Shown here: piece after piece, positions 35,216 to 43,601 of the stretch
How positions within the stretch are numbered: position 1 is the first letter of the stretch
How the letters are laid out: each line of letters opens with the position of its first letter
Assembly (NCBI GenBank): GCA_003224905.1
Contig: QIAA01000173.1
Span: forward strand, 1-61,651
Direction: 5' to 3'
DNA length: 61,651 bases
Source: Acidobacteriota bacterium
Lineage (GTDB): Bacteria > Acidobacteriota > Terriglobia > Terriglobales > Acidobacteriaceae
Translations under genes and position numbers: made by a program
Notes under the pieces: generated by a model
The model's database searches: none
The model's input: only the letters and a program-made list of their open reading frames with translations
What the model was told of the DNA's origin: nothing

Positions 35216-36399
35216 TCGCTGAGCTTGTCGCTCCAGCGAAAGTCGTAAGCAGAGCAAAACGGCTGATCCATGTACTGACGCTCACGCCCTTTTTCCCGTC
35301 AGCTGACGATGATGCCTCGGGCTGCTTTGTGTCCGAGCCTTTGCCATGGTTGGAACGGCTTGGGATTGCAAACACGGTAATTGCTGCGCAACCGTTTTAT
35401 CGCCGCAGCCGAGTAAATAGTCCTTCTGTATGTGCAGAGTGGGCCAACTTCTTTTCGATTCCCTGCAATGCAGGTCTGCCCAGCGCTGGACGTTTCCTGC
35501 ATGCCAGCATTCTGCGCCGAGTCCAGGAAATCCATCGTTCTGATCCTGTGGACTTGATTCATGCTCATTCTGCTTTGCCATGCGGGCACGCAGCTGGGTT
35601 GATCAAGCGTGAGCTTGGGATTCCTTTCGTGGTCGGTGTCCACGGGCTGGATGCGTTCTCGGCTCATCAGGCTGGGCGGCTTGTTGGAAGCCAGTGCGCT
35701 CGTATATCGCGATGGGTTTACCGTGCGGCAGAACGCGTAATCTGCGTGAGCAAGAAGGTCGAAGAGAAAGTGTTGCAGGGAACTGCCTGTCAGGCGCGGA
35801 CCGAAGTTGTATACAACGGAGTTGATCCTGAGCTTTTCTCACCTGCAGACGAGTCGGCCGGAACGCTGTTGAGTGTCGGAAACCTGATTCCGATCAAGAA
35901 TCACGAACTGCTGCTGCGGGCTTTTGCTGCAATTGCGCCGAACTTCCCGAATCTTCGCTGGGACATCATCGGAGATGGCCCGGAGCGTGGGCGTCTATAC
36001 GCTTTGGTAAACAAATTGAGTTTGAAAGGAAGGGCTTGCTTTCTTGGGCAGCAGAGCCGAGTTGAAGTTGCTAGGGCCATGCAGCGTTGCGCGGTGTTTG
36101 CGCTGCCCAGTCGATATGAAGCTCTGGGGTGTGTTTACTTGGAAGCGATGGCAGGAGGAAGGCCGGTCATTGCGTGTCGAGGGCAGGGCATAGATGAAGT
36201 TATCGAGCATGGCAATAACGGTTGGCTCGTGGATGGGGATAGTGTCGAAGAACTAGTCAGCGCGCTCAATCTCTTGTTGGCAAATTCCCGATTACGCGAA
36301 CGATTGGGACAGGCGGCGCGAACAACGATCCTCAACGGGTTCACGCTGCAGCACCAGGCTCGAAGGCTTGTCGACATCTACGGAAAGTGCATCGCATGA
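35212..36399 (+). CDS. GT4 family glycosyltransferase
   Basis: 395 residues. N-terminal domain HVLTLTPFFPSADDDASGCFVSEPL and HAHSALPCGHAAGLIKRELGIPFVVGVHGLD; C-terminal donor domain LLSVGNLIPIKNHELLLRAFA, IIGDGPERGRLYALVNK, RYEALGCVYLEAMAGGRPVIAC with the E-x7-E motif. The N-terminal pattern is of the teichuronic-acid/GT4 type. It begins in the stop of the preceding GT4 gene. Specificity unknown. Confidence 0.88.
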   Translation: MIAELVAPAKVVSRAKRLIHVLTLTPFFPSADDDASGCFVSEPLPWLERLGIANTVIAAQPFYRRSRVNSPSVCAEWANFFSIPCNAGLPSAGRFLHASILRRVQEIHRSDPVDLIHAHSALPCGHAAGLIKRELGIPFVVGVHGLDAFSAHQAGRLVGSQCARISRWVYRAAERVICVSKKVEEKVLQGTACQARTEVVYNGVDPELFSPADESAGTLLSVGNLIPIKNHELLLRAFAAIAPNFPNLRWDIIGDGPERGRLYALVNKLSLKGRACFLGQQSRVEVARAMQRCAVFALPSRYEALGCVYLEAMAGGRPVIACRGQGIDEVIEHGNNGWLVDGDSVEELVSALNLLLANSRLRERLGQAARTTILNGFTLQHQARRLVDIYGKCIA

Positions 36400-37544
36400 A
36401 GCGGCGTGTGGTGCTCTTGACAGAGATCATTGCTCCTTATCGAATCCCAGTATTCAACATCCTCGCTCGTGATCCCGGAATTGATCTGCATGTAATCTTC
36501 CTCGCGGAGACGGATCCTGACCTGCGTCAATGGGTCGTATACAAGGATGAAATCCGGTTTTCTTACGAGGTTCTACGATCCTGGAGATGGCGCTCTGCGG
36601 AGCGTAGCCTGCTGCTTAACTTTGGACTGAGGAAAGCGATTAAGCGAGCTTCGCCGGATGTTTTGATTTGCGGTGGCTACAACTATCCCGCCTCCTGGCA
36701 CGCGATGCAATGGTCGCGGCGTGAAAGGGTGCCGTTCCTGTTGTGGGTTGAGAGTACGAGCAAAGATCAGCGAAACCACTATCGCTTCATCGAGCAGATG
36801 AAGACGAATTTTCTTCAGCGCTGCGATGCGTTCATCGTGCCCGGAACGGCATCTTCCGAGTACCTCACGAATTACGGTGTATGTGAAGCAAACATCTTCA
36901 CAGCTCCAAACGCGGTTGACATAAGGCTTTTTGCGCGACTGGCGGAGTTGGCGCGGCGTTCTGCGGCAATGTGCCGAAGCACGTTGCGACTGCCGCAACG
37001 CTTCTTTCTTTTCGTGGGGAGAGTCGTGAGGGATAAAGGAGTTTTCGATTTGCTCGAGGCTTACACAGACCTGTCCCCTGAGTTGAGGAAGGATATGGGC
37101 CTTGTATTTGTAGGAGACGGAGCAGCGCGTGACGAACTGGGCAGGCGGGCCACAAGCATCGTGCCCGGTACAGTGCGGTTCGCTGGTTTCACGCAGCGTG
37201 ACGAACTAGCCAGCTACTACGCATTAGCCGAGGCCCTCGTATTCCCGACGCGGACGGATCCGTGGGGATTGGTAGTGAATGAAGCCATGGCCTGTGGTCT
37301 GCCGATTATCGGCAGCGATGCCGCTGGTTGCGCGGCAGATCTGATCGAAAACAATTGGAATGGATGGAGGGTGCAATCGGGAAATGTTGCGCAGCTCACT
37401 GGCGTGATGAGTGAGATGGCTCGAAGTCCTGACATGCGGGATTCGATGGGAACACGCAGCTGGCAGCGTATCCAGGATTTTTCACCGGAAGCCTGCGCGA
37501 ATGGGATTGCGAAAGCAGTTGCTGCGTCAGGGGCCAGAGCATGA
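36396..37544 (+). CDS. GT4 family glycosyltransferase
   Basis: 382 residues, start set at 36396 where ATGA overlaps the upstream stop (an in-frame ATG nine bases earlier is possible). LTEIIAPYRIPVFNILAR is the typical N-terminus of transferases acting on O-antigen backbones. Donor domain: FFLFVGRVVRDKGVFDLLEAY, GLVFVGDGAARDELGRRA, FPTRTDPWGLVVNEAMACGLPIIGSDAAG. Coupled to the following O-antigen ligase-like gene by a 4-nt overlap. Confidence 0.88.
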   Translation: MKRRVVLLTEIIAPYRIPVFNILARDPGIDLHVIFLAETDPDLRQWVVYKDEIRFSYEVLRSWRWRSAERSLLLNFGLRKAIKRASPDVLICGGYNYPASWHAMQWSRRERVPFLLWVESTSKDQRNHYRFIEQMKTNFLQRCDAFIVPGTASSEYLTNYGVCEANIFTAPNAVDIRLFARLAELARRSAAMCRSTLRLPQRFFLFVGRVVRDKGVFDLLEAYTDLSPELRKDMGLVFVGDGAARDELGRRATSIVPGTVRFAGFTQRDELASYYALAEALVFPTRTDPWGLVVNEAMACGLPIIGSDAAGCAADLIENNWNGWRVQSGNVAQLTGVMSEMARSPDMRDSMGTRSWQRIQDFSPEACANGIAKAVAASGARA

Positions 37545-38941
37545 CCGATCGCCTGTCTCGTATTGCCCTACCAGCCTGCTGCGGACTGCTGGCAATTTAC
37601 CTGGTAGTGTTCCGGCCTGGGTACCTGGTTAGCGATTATTACCTGGGAACGTTTATTTTTCTCCAGATTTTGGGCGCGGCCCTGTGGGATTTCTCATCGC
37701 GATTTTTTCCATTATTAATCACCGTGTTTCTGTGGGCCGGCATCAACTTGCCGTTAGGCGGTGCGTGGTCGCGAGGGCGATGGTTCGTGCTTGCTGTCGG
37801 AGCGATCGTGGGTTTCGTAATCTACATGAGCGACCGCCGGTACCGGTTCGGAGCCCTTCACCTGCTGGCCCTGAGCGCTGTGCTGGCAGCGCTGATCTCT
37901 TCCATGGTGTCTGCTTATCCATACATTGCCAGTCTAAAAACCTTGAGTTTGTTCTTGCTCTTTCTGTACGGATCAGCAGGATCCCGGCTGGCGATTCTAG
38001 GTCGTGAGGCAAGATTCTTTTCAGGGCTGCTGCTTGGCTGTGAGCTTCTGGCATACGGTAGCGCACTGGCTTATTTTGTTTTCCACCACAAACTTTTTGG
38101 AAATCCCAACTCCCTGGGAGCCGTAATGGGAGTTGTTGCAGTTCCGCTGATGATCTGGGGAGTTCTTTCTGCTCAGACTGCAGCCGTTCGCCGCCGCAGA
38201 AGTCTTGCTCTTGTACTCTCGCTTGTGTTGCTGCTGTTCAGCCTGGCACGTGCCGGCATTGTGGCTGGCGCGGTTGCGAGCCTTGTGCTTTGCATCGGCC
38301 TGCGACAGTACAGACTAATGCTGAAAGGGTTGGCGATCACGGCTGTCTTAGCGGCGTGCGTTGCGTTCTTCGCACCGCCGCCGGGGCAATCGGATTCTGT
38401 CGCTTCGACTTTTCTTTACAAAGGTAAGCAACAGGCGGGGCTTTGGGGTTCCCGTCAGGCCGCGTGGCAAAAAACCTGGGAAGTGATTCAGGAGCGTCCA
38501 TGGTTCGGGACAGGCTTCGGCACCAGCAACAGCAGCCCAGTGGACGTCCCATTCAGTCATTTCTCTTCGGATGCCTTTTATAACCGCGAGCATGGAAACA
38601 GCTATCTCGCGATTACGGAGTCGGTCGGCTTGCTGGGAGTCGCGCCGTTCTTTGTTCTGCTCGTGGCGATTGCGGCGAAAATCTGGCGCATGCTGGCGTG
38701 GATGCGTCGTACAGGAGACATTTTTTCACCTGCGGTGCCTATCGCGATGGTGGTTACCGCAGGCCTGATCCATGCTGCATTTGAAGATTGGCTCTTCGCG
38801 GTCGGCTACTACATTTGCGTCTTCTTCTGGACGTTCGCGTTTGCGCTTGATGATCTGATTCCAGCCGAGGCTCGTGCTGTCGCGACTCGGAGATCATCGA
38901 TTCGCATGGTGAACACGATGGGAGTGCCGGCAGGAAATTGA
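37541..38941 (+). CDS. Second O-antigen ligase/polymerase-like membrane protein
   Basis: 466 residues with around 10-12 membrane helices. The PF04932-type loop reads GSRQAAWQKTWEVIQERPWFGTGFG and NREHGNSYLAITESVGLLG, with the conserved His. With the ligase at 12185 the locus has two such proteins; one may polymerise (Wzy) and the other attach glycan to an acceptor (WaaL-like), but sequence alone does not tell which. Followed by a GT4 gene with a TGATG overlap. Confidence 0.85.
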   Translation: MTDRLSRIALPACCGLLAIYLVVFRPGYLVSDYYLGTFIFLQILGAALWDFSSRFFPLLITVFLWAGINLPLGGAWSRGRWFVLAVGAIVGFVIYMSDRRYRFGALHLLALSAVLAALISSMVSAYPYIASLKTLSLFLLFLYGSAGSRLAILGREARFFSGLLLGCELLAYGSALAYFVFHHKLFGNPNSLGAVMGVVAVPLMIWGVLSAQTAAVRRRRSLALVLSLVLLLFSLARAGIVAGAVASLVLCIGLRQYRLMLKGLAITAVLAACVAFFAPPPGQSDSVASTFLYKGKQQAGLWGSRQAAWQKTWEVIQERPWFGTGFGTSNSSPVDVPFSHFSSDAFYNREHGNSYLAITESVGLLGVAPFFVLLVAIAAKIWRMLAWMRRTGDIFSPAVPIAMVVTAGLIHAAFEDWLFAVGYYICVFFWTFAFALDDLIPAEARAVATRRSSIRMVNTMGVPAGN

Positions 38942-40164
38942 TGCATTTATTCCTCAACGGATTGGCAGCCAGCGCTGGCGGCGGCCTGACGTATTTGCGC
39001 AATGTCATTCCACATCTCTCTTCCAGAACAGATCTGCGCACTACGGTTGCAATCAATAGCGATTTGCGTTCCGAATTCGGCGCGCCAAGAGCCATTTCAT
39101 TCCTGGGCTTAAACGTTCCGGTCAGCGCTCTACGCCGTTTCTGTTGGGAGCAGATGATGCTGCCAGGAATCATTCGCAGCACCAGGGCAGCGGTGCTGGT
39201 GTCAGCGGGCAATTTTGCGTTGCGGAACTCTCCCGTGCCGCAAATTCTGCTCTCGCGGAACTCGCTTTATTTGTCGAAGAATTTCTATCACGATCTGAGA
39301 GCGCGTGGGGAACATGCGATGCGCGTCGAAACTCGCGCCAAGGCGTCGCTTGCCAGAAGGTCGGTAAAATGGGCGGACTGCACAGTTGCTCCAAGTGAAT
39401 CGTTTGCCAGAGAACTGCGCGAGTGGACAGGGAGAGACATTCAATGCATTTACCACGGATTCGATCACGAAAGCTTCTTCGGGGATCATTCAGTGCTACC
39501 GGCGGAAGTGCAGACCAAGTTTGATGCCGCCGCCGATTCCTTCCGGCTACTGTTCGTAAGCCATTACAACTACTACCGTAACTTCGAAACACTCTTCAGG
39601 GCGTTGCCGCTGCTGCGCAACCGCTTCGGCAAAAACGTGAAATTGCTTCTCACCTGCCGTTTGCGCGTGGGAGAAAATCCGGGGTCGTACTGTACTAACA
39701 CTGCTGCCGACCTAACACGTAAGCTCCATATTTCCGACATGGTTGTTGAATTGGGAGCGGTACCGTACTCGCAATTACATCATGTCTACAAGGCATGCAA
39801 TGCCTATGTCACGCCCGCATATGCTGAATCATTTGCGCATCCGTTAGTCGAGGCCATGGCTAGCGGGTTGCCGATAGTTGCATCTGAAACCCCGGTTCAC
39901 CGGGAAATTTGTCAGGAGGCGGCCGTTTACTTTCCTCCCTTTTCACCAGAGATTTTGGCTGACAAAGTTGCGGGCATGATCGCTTCTCCGCAGATAGCCG
40001 ACGGTCTCTCGCATGGAGGAAGGCTTAGGTCACGAAACTTCTCGTGGGGAAAGCACGTTACGGAGCTAGTCGCATTAGCAGAGGGACTTCTCTCCAGGAC
40101 TAGTCCCACGTCTCAAGAACCCGCGACTGGGATGGCACAAGTTGCATCGGGGACATGTTACTGA
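38941..40164 (+). CDS. GT4 family glycosyltransferase, last gene of the glycan locus
   Basis: 407 residues from the ATG sharing its A with the upstream TGA. NGLAASAGGGLTYLRNVIPHL at the N-terminus and SHYNYYRNFETLFRALPLLRNR, VELGAVPYSQLHHVYKACNAYVTPAYAESFAHPLVEAMASGLPIVAS at the donor site (E-x7-E type) mark a GT4 enzyme. After it, plus-strand genes are metabolic, so this is the probable operon end. I see no clear terminator hairpin in 40165-40217. Confidence 0.88.
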   Translation: MHLFLNGLAASAGGGLTYLRNVIPHLSSRTDLRTTVAINSDLRSEFGAPRAISFLGLNVPVSALRRFCWEQMMLPGIIRSTRAAVLVSAGNFALRNSPVPQILLSRNSLYLSKNFYHDLRARGEHAMRVETRAKASLARRSVKWADCTVAPSESFARELREWTGRDIQCIYHGFDHESFFGDHSVLPAEVQTKFDAAADSFRLLFVSHYNYYRNFETLFRALPLLRNRFGKNVKLLLTCRLRVGENPGSYCTNTAADLTRKLHISDMVVELGAVPYSQLHHVYKACNAYVTPAYAESFAHPLVEAMASGLPIVASETPVHREICQEAAVYFPPFSPEILADKVAGMIASPQIADGLSHGGRLRSRNFSWGKHVTELVALAEGLLSRTSPTSQEPATGMAQVASGTCY

Positions 40165-40217
40165 AGTCATCTTTACCACCAATTGCGTTCTTAATAGCCT
40201 GAGATTGGTGGATTTTA

Positions 40218-40556
40218 ATGAAGCGCTTAGCTTCAGCCGCGACCCTCATCCTGTGTTGGCTCCTCCCGCTAATTACCATGCCCGCGCCTGCCCAGCAGGA
40301 ACAGGGAGGGAGCGGACGCAAAATAGTGAATCGCGTTGTGCCCGTCTATCCTCCGCTGGCGCGCACCATGAATCTCCGAGGAACGGTCAGACTTGATGCA
40401 ATAGTGCAGGTGAATGGGACTGTCAAGACGGTCGAACTGAAGGGCGGACATCCCGTGCTGGCGCAGGCAGCCGAGATTGCTATTCGAAAATGGAAATGGG
40501 AACCAGCCACACACGAGAGTCGCGAACCGATTGAGTTTCACTTTGATCCGCAGTAG
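40218..40556 (+). CDS. Periplasmic stand-alone TonB C-terminal domain protein
   Basis: 112 residues: a signal peptide (residues 1-~25, MKRLASAATLILCWLLPLI..APAQ) then one TonB C-terminal domain (IVNRVVPVYPPLARTMNLRGTVRLDAIVQVNG, AAEIAIRKWKWEPAT). There is no membrane anchor or Pro-rich spacer, so it is not a complete TonB; such short forms are common in Acidobacteria. It might bind a TonB-box receptor or a peptidoglycan partner, without certainty. Confidence 0.82.
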   Translation: MKRLASAATLILCWLLPLITMPAPAQQEQGGSGRKIVNRVVPVYPPLARTMNLRGTVRLDAIVQVNGTVKTVELKGGHPVLAQAAEIAIRKWKWEPATHESREPIEFHFDPQ

Positions 40557-40675
40557 TTAATTCGGCTACTCCTGCTCTCCCCGGCAACAGCATACGGTTG
40601 TGATACAAATTGCAGTGAACTCATGCGCGCGGCCGGCATCTATCTCTTCATCCTGTACTGCGGTGACGGATTTCG

Positions 40676-41602
40676 GTGCTGAGGGCGCTCTTCATCTCTC
40701 TTTCAGAGAGCCGTTCCCTGCGTGGACTGGCCGAGCGTTCTTCAGTCGGCCAGCGAATATCCAGCCGCTTCATTGCTGGAACCCAAGTACAAAATGTGCT
40801 CCCGGTGGTCAGCCGGCTGAATCAGGCCGGGCAAAGCGTTTCCGTCGACAACCTGGGAGAGAACGTTACCAACCCCGAAGAAGCCCGCGCCAGCGCGCAG
40901 CTCTACCATCAACTGCTGGATGAAATCGCCAGGCTGAAGCTGGATGCCAACGTGAGTCTGAAGCTCACGCACATGGGCCTTGATGTGGATGAAAGCCTCG
41001 CGCGCGAACTCGTTTTCGGACTGGTTGCAAAGGCCGCTTCTTTGACGCCTAAGAATTTTGTTCGCGTCGACATGGAAGGCTCTGCCTACACCCAGCGCAC
41101 GCTTGACTTTGTTCATGAGCTTCATAGCAGTCCCGGCAATCGTGGCTGCATCGGGGCCGTAATTCAGTCTTACATGCATCAAGCGGAAGAGGATGTCGCG
41201 AAGCTGCTGCGGGCCGGGATTCGCATTCGGCTTTGCAAAGGAGCCTACAAAGAGCCGCCGGAGGTGGCGTTTCAGCAGAAATCTGAAGTGGATGCCAATT
41301 ACATCAAGCTGATGAAGGTTCTGATGAAGAGTGGAATCTATCACGGTTTGGCGACGCATGATGAAAAGATCATCAAAGAGGCGAAAGCCTTTGCTTTGCG
41401 AGAAAGCATTGCGCGCGACGCCTTCGAATTCCAGATGCTTTACGGTATTCGGCGCGACTTGCAACGAAGCCTGGTACGTGACGGCTGGCGCATGCGGGTT
41501 TATGTTCCCTTCGGAACCGAGTGGTATCCGTACTTCATGCGGCGCCTGGCTGAGCGGCCGGCGAATGTATTGTTTGTTGCGAGAAATCTCCTGCGAAGAT
41601 AG
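40676..41602 (+). CDS. Proline dehydrogenase (monofunctional)
   Basis: Flavoenzyme oxidising L-proline to delta1-pyrroline-5-carboxylate. FAD-dependent TIM barrel with VSLKLTHMGLDVDESLA, FVRVDMEGSAYTQRTLDF, GAVIQSYMHQAEEDV, IRLCKGAYKEPPEVAF and FQMLYGIRRDLQRSL near the flavin site. 308 residues matches the short PRODH of Gram-positive and Deinococcus-like bacteria, not the PutA fusion. GTG start at 40676. No P5C dehydrogenase gene is in the window. Confidence 0.9.
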   Translation: MLRALFISLSESRSLRGLAERSSVGQRISSRFIAGTQVQNVLPVVSRLNQAGQSVSVDNLGENVTNPEEARASAQLYHQLLDEIARLKLDANVSLKLTHMGLDVDESLARELVFGLVAKAASLTPKNFVRVDMEGSAYTQRTLDFVHELHSSPGNRGCIGAVIQSYMHQAEEDVAKLLRAGIRIRLCKGAYKEPPEVAFQQKSEVDANYIKLMKVLMKSGIYHGLATHDEKIIKEAKAFALRESIARDAFEFQMLYGIRRDLQRSLVRDGWRMRVYVPFGTEWYPYFMRRLAERPANVLFVARNLLRR

Positions 41603-41616
41603 CTCGTGGGTTTGCC

Positions 41617-41647
41617 ACCTCTGTGCCCTCTGTGCCCTCTGTGGTAA
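41617..41647. repeat. Short tandem repeat (CTCTGTGCC-like)
   Basis: Three 9-bp units reading CTCTGTGCC, CTCTGTGCC, CTCTGTGG just before tldD, related to the tract at 8563-8590. It provides an apparent in-frame upstream extension of the tldD frame which should not be taken as coding. Confidence 0.5.
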
Positions 41648-41661
41648 TTTTGAATCAGCCG

Positions 41662-43128
41662 ATGAAAGAGATCGCCGCCTGGGCCCTTAACGTCGCAGCT
41701 CTGAGAGGGGCTTCTTACGCCGACGCACGAATGGTAGACGAGCGCAGCCGCGCGCTTGCCACGAAGAATGGCAAGATTGGCACCGCATCGGACTCTGAGT
41801 CGCTCGGCATCGGTGTCCGTGTACTTGCAGATGGCGCCTGGGGTTTTGCCGCGTCCGATGATCTGAGTCGGAGCGCTGTCGAAGCTACTGCCGCGCGTGC
41901 GGTCGAAGTTGCACGCGCTTCGGCGCGAGTAAAGCAACACGATGTCCAGCTTGCGCCGGAGAAGCCTGCGACCGCCGAGTGGACTTGTCCATGCAAAATT
42001 GATCCTTTTACCACTTCTGTTGAGCAGAATCTCGATCTGCTTCTGAAAGTCGACTCTGAACTGCGCTCCGTTCAGGGCGTCACGCTGGCGGAAACCAATA
42101 TGAATTTCCGGCGTGATGAGCAGTGGTTTGCGTCCTCAGAAGGCGCCGACATTCATCAGACGAAATACGTAACGGGAGTAGGTTACGCAGCTTACGCGTT
42201 CGCAGGAAGTGAAATCCAGAAACGTTCGTACCCTAACTCATACGGTGGGCAGTGGCAGAACAAAGGTTACGAACTCGTTGAAGAGCTGAAGCTGGTCGAA
42301 AATGCGCGGCGTGTGGGCGAGGAAGCGGTTGCGCTGCTGAAGTCCGAGCGGTGTCCGGAAGGAACTTCGAACATCATTCTCGAGAGTTCGCAGCTCGCTC
42401 TGCAGATCCATGAGTCCATCGGCCATCCTATCGAACTCGATCGCGTGTTGGGCATGGAGGCCAATTTCGCGGGCACGTCTTTTCTCACCCTCGATAAGCT
42501 TAGAAACCTGCGATACGGGACCGATTTGGTGAACGTTGTCGCCGATGCCCGGCCAGAGCACGGCCCCGGCCTGGGAACATTTGCTTTTGACGATGAGGGC
42601 GTACCCGCGCAATGCACTCCAATCATCACCAATGGTTTGTTCACCGGATATCTAAGCTCGCGTGAAACTGCGCACACGATCGGTGCAAGCCGCTCCGGCG
42701 GGACGCTCCGGGCGGAAGGCTGGAATCGGCTTCCCATCATTCGCATGACCAACGTCAGCATTCTTCCGGGCAATAAACCGCTGACACGTGAACAACTGAT
42801 TGGGGATACGGATTCCGGCATCTACATGGAGACGAATCGTTCCTGGTCGATCGACGATAAGCGCTACAACTTCCAGTTCGGTTGCGAGATTGGCTGGGAG
42901 ATCAAAAATGGCAAGCGCGTTCGTACGCTGAAGAATCCGTCGTACTCAGGGATCACAACAGATTTCTGGAATTCGATGGACGCGATCTGCTCGCGGGACG
43001 AATGGACGCTGTGGGGTACGCCCAACTGCGGCAAGGGACAGCCGCAACAAGTGATGGGGACGGGCCATGGAGCTGCACCGGCAAGGTTCCGGAATGTTAA
43101 AGTCGGCAGTGCATACCGCGGGATGTGA
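41662..43128 (+). CDS. tldD: TldD metalloprotease subunit
   Basis: Partner of TldE in a heterodimeric metalloprotease that trims unfolded peptides and RiPP-type precursors. The zinc motif HESIGHPIELDR is at about residue 250, with GGTLRAEGWNRLPIIRMTNV and the C-terminal IKNGKRVRTLKNPSYSG region of the PmbA/TldD family. Start set at 41662 (MKEIAAWALN) because the upstream extension lies in repeat sequence. Length 488. tldE follows, separated by a 4-helix-bundle cassette. Confidence 0.92.
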   Translation: MKEIAAWALNVAALRGASYADARMVDERSRALATKNGKIGTASDSESLGIGVRVLADGAWGFAASDDLSRSAVEATAARAVEVARASARVKQHDVQLAPEKPATAEWTCPCKIDPFTTSVEQNLDLLLKVDSELRSVQGVTLAETNMNFRRDEQWFASSEGADIHQTKYVTGVGYAAYAFAGSEIQKRSYPNSYGGQWQNKGYELVEELKLVENARRVGEEAVALLKSERCPEGTSNIILESSQLALQIHESIGHPIELDRVLGMEANFAGTSFLTLDKLRNLRYGTDLVNVVADARPEHGPGLGTFAFDDEGVPAQCTPIITNGLFTGYLSSRETAHTIGASRSGGTLRAEGWNRLPIIRMTNVSILPGNKPLTREQLIGDTDSGIYMETNRSWSIDDKRYNFQFGCEIGWEIKNGKRVRTLKNPSYSGITTDFWNSMDAICSRDEWTLWGTPNCGKGQPQQVMGTGHGAAPARFRNVKVGSAYRGM

Positions 43129-43140
43129 TATCCGTCACAG

Positions 43141-43593
43141 AGCATTTGGCACTTAGCACATAGCATTTGGCCCTCACAAAAAGGGGGCAACCATGAAGGA
43201 TTTCCGGAACTTGAAAGTCTGGGAAGAAGCACACAGTTTGACCCTAGAGATTTATGGAGCCACCGCGCGGTTTCCGAGAGAAGAGCTCTATGGGCTTTCA
43301 AGTCAAATGCGAGGTTGCAGTTCTTCAATCGGTGCAAACATTGCGGAGGGATGTGGGAAGCGCGGCAATGGGGAGTTTCAACGTTTTCTTCAGATCGCGT
43401 CGGGTTCGGCCAGTGAATTGGACTATCACCTTCTCCTTGCACGGGACCTGCACTTTCTCCGGGATTCTGATTACCGCCAGATCCAAAATCATCTTTCCGA
43501 GTTGCGGAGAATGCTGACGTCGTTAATTAAGAAGGTCGAACTGGAACGTCTTATGACCAAGTGCTAAGTGCTAAGTGCCAATTGCTAATTGCT
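43141..43593. repeat. Inverted heptamer-repeat pair enclosing a small gene
   Basis: The left arm (43141-43170) and right arm (43557-43586) are inverted copies, 27 of 30 bases identical. Both are built of degenerate 7-bp units: right arm AAGTGCT, AAGTGCT, AAGTGCC, AATTGCT, AATTGCT (43559-43593); left arm units complement to AAATGCT, ATGTGCT, AAGTGCC, AAATGCT. The right arm overlaps the last codons and stop of the enclosed gene. A transcript through it could form a long hairpin with the gene in the loop. Confidence 0.82.
43193..43567 (+). CDS. Four-helix-bundle protein of the 23S rRNA intervening-sequence (S23) family
   Basis: 124 residues: KDFRNLKVWEEAHSLTLEIY, SSIGANIAEGCGKRG and EFQRFLQIASGSASELDYHL are the standard blocks of the S23/bIVP family, related to the Avd protein of diversity-generating retroelements. 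The fold is a four-helix bundle that pentamerises in known members; its role in vivo is unclear. A G-rich stretch (AAGGGGG) lies just before the ATG. It sits between tldD and tldE and is bounded by inverted heptamer repeats, with the right arm overlapping its stop. Confidence 0.88.
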   Translation: MKDFRNLKVWEEAHSLTLEIYGATARFPREELYGLSSQMRGCSSSIGANIAEGCGKRGNGEFQRFLQIASGSASELDYHLLLARDLHFLRDSDYRQIQNHLSELRRMLTSLIKKVELERLMTKC

Positions 43594-43601
43594 GAAAGCG
43601 A

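Noticed and set aside
36573..36998. Minus-strand frame within the third GT4 gene
   Set aside because: Shadow frame of a well supported gene.
41623..41661. Upstream extension of tldD
   Set aside because: The extra residues come from the CTCTGTGCC tandem repeat; the ATG at 41662 matches family N-termini.
43141..43593. CRISPR-like reading of the heptamer repeats
   Set aside because: Units are only 7 bp, contiguous and lack spacers; they form inverted arms around a gene.
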